A stretch of DNA of 20,224 nt, taken from NCBI GenBank assembly GCA_900552475.1, contig USAC01000033.1, positions 1-20,224 on the forward strand. Direction: 5' to 3'. The notes beneath the pieces are model-generated. The model was not told the DNA's origin. It made no database searches and saw only the letters and a program-made list of their open reading frames with translations. Of the stretch, positions 15,969 through 20,224 are shown piece after piece; positions within the stretch are counted from its first letter, which is position 1, and each line of letters starts with the position of its first letter. Made by a program: the position numbers and the translations under genes. Source of the DNA: an uncultured Eubacteriales bacterium. GTDB taxonomy: Bacteria > Bacillota > Clostridia > Oscillospirales > Oscillospiraceae.

Positions 15969-17957
15969 TTACTTCTCAAAATAGTTGTCGATCGCCGCGA
16001 GCAGGTGCTGCTTGCAGTCGGCGACGTTTCCGTCGCGGAGCTGACCGCCGGCGGTCGTCGAGTTACCGCCGCCGCCGAGCGCTTCCACGATCACCTGCAC
16101 GTTCACCTCACCGAGCGAGCGGGCCGAGATATAGACCCCGTCGCCCTTCGGATAGAGGACGAACGACGCCTGCACGCCCTTGAGCGTGAGCAGCTCGTCG
16201 GCGGCCTTGGCCGCGGTGACGCGGTCGCACTCCTCCTCGAGCGCGGCGATGGCGAGGTCGTCGTGGTACAGCTCCGCGCGGCGGATGATGGCATAGCGCG
16301 AGATCATGGACTTGAGGTCGCTCTGGAACATGCGCTGCACGTCCGCCGTGTCGGCGCCGGTGCGGCGCAGGAAGGCCGCCGCCTCAAACGTGCGCCCGCC
16401 GGTGCGGTTGGTAAAGTTCTTCGTATCGAGCACGATGCCCGCCAGCAGCGCCTCCGCCTCGCAGCGGAGGATGTCCGACGGCTCCACGAGGTACTGCAGC
16501 AGCTCCGTCACCAGCTCGCAGGTGGAGGAGGCGTAGGGCTCGTGGTAGTTGAGCGCCATCTTCTCGATATAGCTTGTGCCTCGGCGGTGGTGGTCGATGA
16601 CGGCCACGCGGTTGCACGTCTCGAGCAGCGGCTCGGACTCGACGCTCCCGGGGCGGTTGGTATCCACGACCACGAGCAGCGACCCCGGTTGCACCCGCAG
16701 AAAGGCGTCGCTCGCGGTGACGAAGGTGCCGGCGTACTCCGGCTGCTGCTGGAGCTTGCGGATCATGGGGTGGGCGGCGTTGTTCTCGAGGTCGATGACG
16801 ATCTGGCACTTCTTGCCCTTCTTGCGGGCGATGCAGCAGATGCCCGCCGCCGCGCCGAGCGAGTCCATGTCGGCGTAGGCGTGGCCCATGACATAGACCT
16901 GCCGCGCGTCCTCGATCAGCTCGCCGAGGGCGCTCGCCATGACGCGGGACTTGACCTTCGTGCGCTTCTCGGTGATCTTGGAGCGCCCGCCGTAGAACTC
17001 AAAGTTGACCTTGTCCTTCACGACGGCCTGATCGCCGCCGCGGGAGAGGGCCATCTCGAGCGCGAGCGAGGCGTTTTTGAACAGCGCCTCATAGCTCTCC
17101 GCCTCGCGCCCCACGCCGATGGAGAGCGTCGCGGCCACGCCGTCGCCCGCGACGACCTCGCGGACGCTGTCGAGGATGGAAAAGCGCGTGCTGGCATAGT
17201 TCGAGAAGCTGCGCTCCTCAAAGACGAAGAGATAGCGGTCGCGGTCATAGCCGAGGAGCAGGCCGCCGGTGTCGGCCGTCCAGCGGTCGAGCTTTTCCTC
17301 GAGCGCGGCCAGCAGCGCCGAGCGCTTGTTCTCGGGGCAGGCCTTCATGAGATCCTCATAGTTGTCGATCATCACGATGGCCATGACCGGGCGCGTCAGC
17401 TCCACGGTCTGGCGCATCTGCTCGAATTCCGTGACGTCCATCCAGTAGGTCGTGGCGAGGACGCTGCGGCTGCCGGGGAGCTCCTCGTGCCGCCCGAGCC
17501 CGCCGAACACGCGGTACTGCCGGTGGTTCCACGTCACAAGCTCCGGGCTTTCGCGCTTGCCCTCGAGCAGCCAGTGCGTGTCGAAGTCCGGGATCACATC
17601 GTCAAGGTGCGACTCATAGAGCTTATCGGTCAGGCCGCTGAGCTGGAGAAAGCTGTCGTTGCTCCAGAGTACGGCCTCGGTGTCGAGGTCAAAGACCATC
17701 ATCGGCAGCGGCGCGAACAGGAGGTTGCTGCTCGCGGCGGAATCCCGTCCGCCGGAGACGCGCTCCATGTACTGCGTGAGCTGCTGCTGCGCGGCGCCGC
17801 GGCGCCAGCGGCCGATGAAGTAGACGAGCACGGCGGCCGCCGCCTCGCCGATCGCCAGCGGCAGGGAAATCGGGATCGCCGCCGCGATAAACGCCACCAG
17901 ACAGATGGCATACAGGACGCTGTTCGTCCTGAGAAAACGGGCCATTTTTCTGTTCAA
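15969..17957 (-). CDS. gdpP: Cyclic-di-AMP phosphodiesterase GdpP (DHH/DHHA1 family)
   Basis: A 662-residue membrane-bound enzyme that hydrolyses c-di-AMP to pApA, affecting cell-wall and osmotic homeostasis. Two N-terminal hydrophobic segments (about residues 12-49) precede a PAS-like domain (about 85-175), a degenerate GGDEF domain (about 185-315; GYDRDRYLF) and a DHH-DHHA1 module (about 350-660). Metal-site residues appear in MGHAYADMDS (357-366), VVDTNRP and IDHHRR (454-459). The DHHA1 motif reads GGGGNSTTAGG, with Asn632 where B. subtilis GdpP has His. The TTG start at 17957 has AGGAGG 9 nt upstream; an ATG four codons later would be 21 nt away. It is the first gene of gdpP-rplI, read from a strong promoter at 18019-18047. 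Confidence 0.94.
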   Translation of the reverse strand: MNRKMARFLRTNSVLYAICLVAFIAAAIPISLPLAIGEAAAAVLVYFIGRWRRGAAQQQLTQYMERVSGGRDSAASSNLLFAPLPMMVFDLDTEAVLWSNDSFLQLSGLTDKLYESHLDDVIPDFDTHWLLEGKRESPELVTWNHRQYRVFGGLGRHEELPGSRSVLATTYWMDVTEFEQMRQTVELTRPVMAIVMIDNYEDLMKACPENKRSALLAALEEKLDRWTADTGGLLLGYDRDRYLFVFEERSFSNYASTRFSILDSVREVVAGDGVAATLSIGVGREAESYEALFKNASLALEMALSRGGDQAVVKDKVNFEFYGGRSKITEKRTKVKSRVMASALGELIEDARQVYVMGHAYADMDSLGAAAGICCIARKKGKKCQIVIDLENNAAHPMIRKLQQQPEYAGTFVTASDAFLRVQPGSLLVVVDTNRPGSVESEPLLETCNRVAVIDHHRRGTSYIEKMALNYHEPYASSTCELVTELLQYLVEPSDILRCEAEALLAGIVLDTKNFTNRTGGRTFEAAAFLRRTGADTADVQRMFQSDLKSMISRYAIIRRAELYHDDLAIAALEEECDRVTAAKAADELLTLKGVQASFVLYPKGDGVYISARSLGEVNVQVIVEALGGGGNSTTAGGQLRDGNVADCKQHLLAAIDNYFEK

Positions 17958-18018
17958 ACGGGTATGCCTCCTCTGTCTCCGGGCGGCGATTTGTATACGC
18001 CCCCAGTTTTAGTTTTTT

Positions 18019-18047
18019 ATTATAGCACATCTGTTTACAGTCCACAA
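18019..18047 (-). promoter_or_regulatory. Strong promoter for gdpP-rplI and downstream genes
   Basis: On the minus strand TTGTGG (18047-18042) is followed after exactly 17 nt by a consensus TATAAT (18024-18019). A TG one base upstream of it makes an extended -10. The predicted leader to the gdpP TTG start is about 55 nt. This is the best promoter match in the window. Confidence 0.8.
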
Positions 18048-18069
18048 GGTGTCACGGCGCAAATTCCGC

Positions 18070-18159
18070 GTACAAAAGCCCCGCGCGCGAGGACTGTCGG
18101 AAGGCGGGGAACAAATGGGGGTGTACAAACGGGAAAGAGTGTGGTATACTTTGTACAAA
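18070..18159 (+). repeat. Three GTACAAA direct repeats around the rnj promoter
   Basis: GTACAAA occurs at 18070-18076, 18123-18129 and 18153-18159. The second covers the end of the -35 hexamer and the third lies just downstream of the -10, within the palindrome TTTGTACAAA. This placement is what an operator would show, but no regulator can be named. Confidence 0.4.
18122..18150 (+). promoter_or_regulatory. Promoter for RNase J
   Basis: TGTACA (18122-18127) is followed after 17 nt by TATACT (18145-18150). A TG one base upstream makes an extended -10. It faces away from the gdpP promoter about 75 nt to its left. It predicts a leader of about 235 nt before the RNase J start. Confidence 0.7.
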
Positions 18160-18392
18160 TCGTGGATTTTTCACGAGCTTTTTTGTATGTTTCGCGCCGG
18201 AGCGTGCCGCCGCGATCAGATAGAGGGGAATCTTCCCCACATTTCCATACAGAGCAGTCACGGGCGATTTTTCCGTGCCATCGGCGGCGACTCAGGGCCG
18301 CGCGGGGACGGAGCGCCTTTCTTTTGCTGCGCCCATTTGGCGCCTTTCTGCTCTGCTCACAATGTTTTATTATAAAGGAGATAGCATTCAAC
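18157..18392 (+). promoter_or_regulatory. Structured 5' leader of RNase J
   Basis: The roughly 235-nt leader contains several pairings. TCGTG/CACGA (18160-18176) is followed by GC and then TTTTTT, resembling a weak attenuator. An outer helix GCCGCCG (18206-18212) with CGGCGGC (18282-18288) encloses GGGGAA/TTCCCC (18225-18238) and CACGG/CCGTG (18259-18277), giving a three-way-junction fold. GCGCCTTTCT is repeated at 18313-18322 and 18340-18349. The ribosome site AAAGGAG (18374-18380) is 12 nt from the ATG. No known riboswitch class is recognised. Autoregulation by RNase J is an inference. Confidence 0.45.
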
Positions 18393-20051
18393 ATGGCAGA
18401 AAAACTGAAAATCATCCCCCTTGGCGGTCTGAACGAGATCGGCAAGAACATGACCGCCTATGAGTACGGCGGCGAGATCATCATCGTCGACTGCGGCATG
18501 GCCTTTCCCGGCGACGACATGTACGGAATCGACTGCGTCATCCCCGATGTGACCTACCTTATCAAGAACCGCAGCCGTCTGCGCGGCATGTTCATCACGC
18601 ACGGCCACGAGGATCACATCGGCGCGATCCCCTATGTGCTCAAGCAGATCAACGTCCCCATCTACTGCACCCGCTTCACGGCGGGGCTCATCAGGCTCAA
18701 GCTGCAGGAGCACCGCCTGCTCGACTCGACGAAGCTTGTGACCGTCGAGGCCGGCCAGACCGTGAAGGCGGGCAAGTTCCAGGTGGAGTTCATCCACGTC
18801 AACCACTCCATCGCCGACTCCGTGGCCTTCGCCATCCACACGCGGATGGGCACCGTTGTCCACACCGGCGACTTCAAGATCGACTCCACTCCCATCGACG
18901 GGGAGGTCATCGACCTCGCCCGCTTCGGCGAGCTGGGCAAACAGGGCGTGCTGGCGCTGCTTGCCGATTCGACGAACGTGGAGCGCCCCGGCTATACCAT
19001 GAGCGAGAAGGCCGTCGGCAAGACGTTCGCGCGGCAGTTCGCCGGGTGCAATAAGCGCATCATCGTCACGACGTTCGCCTCGAACGTCCACCGCATCCAG
19101 CAGGTCATCGACGCCGCCGCCGCCTGCGGGCGCAAGGTCGCCGTGACGGGCCGCTCGATGGAGAACATCATGAAGGTCTCCACGGAGCTCGGCTATATGA
19201 AGCTCCCGAAGGGGACGGTCATGGACGTCAACCGCATCAAGGGTCTCCCGCCGCAGCAGCAGGTCATCATCACGACCGGCAGCCAGGGCGAGGAGATGAG
19301 CGCGCTGTACCGCATGGCCTTCTCCACGCACAAACAGATCGACATCGGCCCGCAGGACAAGGTCATCATCTCCGCTTCCGCCATCCCCGGCAACGAGGTG
19401 ACGGTCGGGCGCGTCATCAACGAGCTCTTCCGCAAGGGCGCGGACGTTGTCTATGACAAGGCCGACATGCTCCACGTCTCGGGTCACGCGTGTCAGGAGG
19501 AGCTGAAGATCATCCACGCGCTCGTAAAGCCCCGCTTCTTCATCCCCCTGCACGGCGAGCAGCGCATGCTCCAGATCCACAAGCGCGTGGCCGAGAGCAT
19601 GGGCATGAAGCCCAATCAGATCTGTGTGGCGGAGAACGGCTCGGTCATCGAGCTGACGGCCAAGCACATGAAGTGCGAGGCGTCCGTCCCCGCGGGCGAG
19701 GTGTTCGTGGACGGGTCGGGCGTCGGCGATGTGGGCGCGGTCGTTCTCAACGACCGCAAGATCCTCGCCGAGGACGGCATGGTCGTCATCATGCTGCCCA
19801 TGAGCTCGCACGACCACCAGCTGCTGTGCGACCCGGAGATCGTGACGCGCGGCTTCGTGTACGTCAAGGAGTCGGAGCAGCTGCTGCAGGAGCTGCGCGA
19901 GCTCGCGCAGGATGCCGTATCCGGCATGTCGGCCCGCCGCCGCAAGGATGACGGCGAGGTCTGCAAGACCGTCCGCTCGGCCGTGAGCAGCTACCTCTAC
20001 AAGCACACCAAACGCAGCCCGATGATTATTCCGATGGTCACGAGACTTTAA
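18393..20051 (+). CDS. rnj: Ribonuclease J
   Basis: A 552-residue metallo-beta-lactamase/beta-CASP ribonuclease with 5'-to-3' exonuclease and endonuclease activity in mRNA decay and RNA maturation. The protein opens MAEKLKIIPLGGLNEIGKN, the usual RNase J start. Zinc motif HGHEDH lies at 70-75; HVNHSIADS, HTGDFKID, HVSGHA and HGEQRM supply the other conserved histidines and aspartates. The C-terminal domain ends SPMIIPMVTRL. Length matches the family (about 555). The ATG at 18393 is chosen by homology and an AAAGGAG site 12 nt upstream. The same frame stays open far upstream through gdpP, but that part is antisense shadow. It is the only plus-strand gene, divergent from gdpP. RNase J1 and J2 types cannot be told apart here. 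Confidence 0.95.
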   Translation: MAEKLKIIPLGGLNEIGKNMTAYEYGGEIIIVDCGMAFPGDDMYGIDCVIPDVTYLIKNRSRLRGMFITHGHEDHIGAIPYVLKQINVPIYCTRFTAGLIRLKLQEHRLLDSTKLVTVEAGQTVKAGKFQVEFIHVNHSIADSVAFAIHTRMGTVVHTGDFKIDSTPIDGEVIDLARFGELGKQGVLALLADSTNVERPGYTMSEKAVGKTFARQFAGCNKRIIVTTFASNVHRIQQVIDAAAACGRKVAVTGRSMENIMKVSTELGYMKLPKGTVMDVNRIKGLPPQQQVIITTGSQGEEMSALYRMAFSTHKQIDIGPQDKVIISASAIPGNEVTVGRVINELFRKGADVVYDKADMLHVSGHACQEELKIIHALVKPRFFIPLHGEQRMLQIHKRVAESMGMKPNQICVAENGSVIELTAKHMKCEASVPAGEVFVDGSGVGDVGAVVLNDRKILAEDGMVVIMLPMSSHDHQLLCDPEIVTRGFVYVKESEQLLQELRELAQDAVSGMSARRRKDDGEVCKTVRSAVSSYLYKHTKRSPMIIPMVTRL

Positions 20052-20055
20052 AAAA

Positions 20056-20101
20056 TCACACAAAAGGGCGGAGCCCTTTTGTGTGAGAAGGTTTCGCTCC
20101 G
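20056..20101 (+). repeat. Hairpin repeat element, right copy, and likely rnj terminator
   Basis: A perfect 14-bp stem (20056-20069 with 20073-20086, loop GGA) has the inner arm AAAAGGGC/GCCCTTTT and the outer arm TCACAC/GTGTGA. Four bases later comes GTTTCGCTCCG (20091-20101), identical to the tail of the left copy at 97-107. It begins 4 nt after the RNase J stop, in the same orientation to its upstream gene as the left copy, so it may serve as the terminator. Confidence 0.7.
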
Positions 20102-20106
20102 TTCTG

Positions 20107-20224
20107 CGCCTCGGGGGGGCGGGGGGCCGCCCCCGGGGCGGCCGCCGCCCCAAATGTTTTTTTGGGGGGGAACCCCCCCAAAAAACAATATATTATATTA
20201 ACGGGGCGGGGGGGCCCCCCACAC
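20107..20224. other. Homopolymer-rich palindromic right edge
   Basis: No gene is seen. The stretch is made of G and C runs with self-complementary blocks. One is a hairpin of T7-G7 (20157-20170) facing C7-A6 (20173-20185) with a 2-nt loop, followed by an AT-rich patch and G7C6 near the end. Composition is unlike anything else in the window. It is either a low-quality contig edge or an unusual intergenic repeat. Confidence 0.6.

Noticed and set aside
16005..18392. Very long plus-strand open frame continuing upstream of RNase J
   Set aside because: It is antisense to gdpP and has the low-complexity composition of a GC-rich shadow frame. RNase J homology begins only at 18393, where a ribosome site and promoter precede it.
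18357..20153. 598-codon minus-strand open frame opposite RNase J
   Set aside because: It is a mirror of the RNase J coding strand, with no domain, and it runs through the repeat hairpin downstream.

Overview
The window looks like a chromosomal segment of a high-GC member of the Clostridia, most likely in the Oscillospirales/Oscillospiraceae. This is inferred from the gene set, strong AGGAGG ribosome binding sites, frequent TTG/GTG starts and Firmicutes-type proteins (RNase J, GdpP, a TilS-HPRT-FtsH block). No rRNA gene or other taxonomic marker is present, so the genus cannot be named. No tRNA, CRISPR array, insertion sequence or phage gene was seen. Sixteen genes are supported. All are on the minus strand except the last, RNase J.

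Layout, read with minus-strand transcription from right to left. (1) 195-3707: an agmatine deiminase cluster, ptcA-aguD-aguA, which imports agmatine, converts it to N-carbamoylputrescine, phosphorolyses that to putrescine and carbamoyl phosphate, and exports putrescine. Carbamate kinase and the usual regulator are absent from the window. (2) 3953-9063: a complete branched-chain/hydrophobic amino-acid ABC importer, livK-livH-livM-livG-livF, closed by a clear intrinsic terminator. A double hairpin separates the binding-protein gene from the permease genes. (3) 9610-17957: a housekeeping string gdpP-rplI-dnaB-tilS-hpt-lepB-ftsH (c-di-AMP turnover, ribosomal protein L9, replicative helicase, tRNA-Ile lysidine synthetase, hypoxanthine phosphoribosyltransferase, signal peptidase I, FtsH protease). 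It is closed by a strong bidirectional terminator and has a tandem terminator-like structure between rplI and dnaB. (4) 18393-20051: plus-strand RNase J, divergent from gdpP. The shared 435-nt spacer carries two good back-to-back extended -10 promoters and a structured RNase J leader.

The coding content is ordinary, and I found no convincing new multi-gene system. The parts worth a second look are non-coding. Two related hairpin repeats sit at the two ends of the window, with compensatory changes in their outer arms. The 435-nt gdpP/rnj divergent region has a structured leader and repeated GTACAAA boxes. There are intra-operon hairpins (livK/livH, rplI/dnaB) and an unexplained roughly 490-nt spacer between livK and the ftsH terminator. 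Protein-level oddities are a roughly 55-residue insertion in LivG, a His-to-Asn change in the DHHA1 motif of GdpP, and lepB placed between hpt and ftsH. The last 120 bases are homopolymer-rich palindromes that look like a contig edge.
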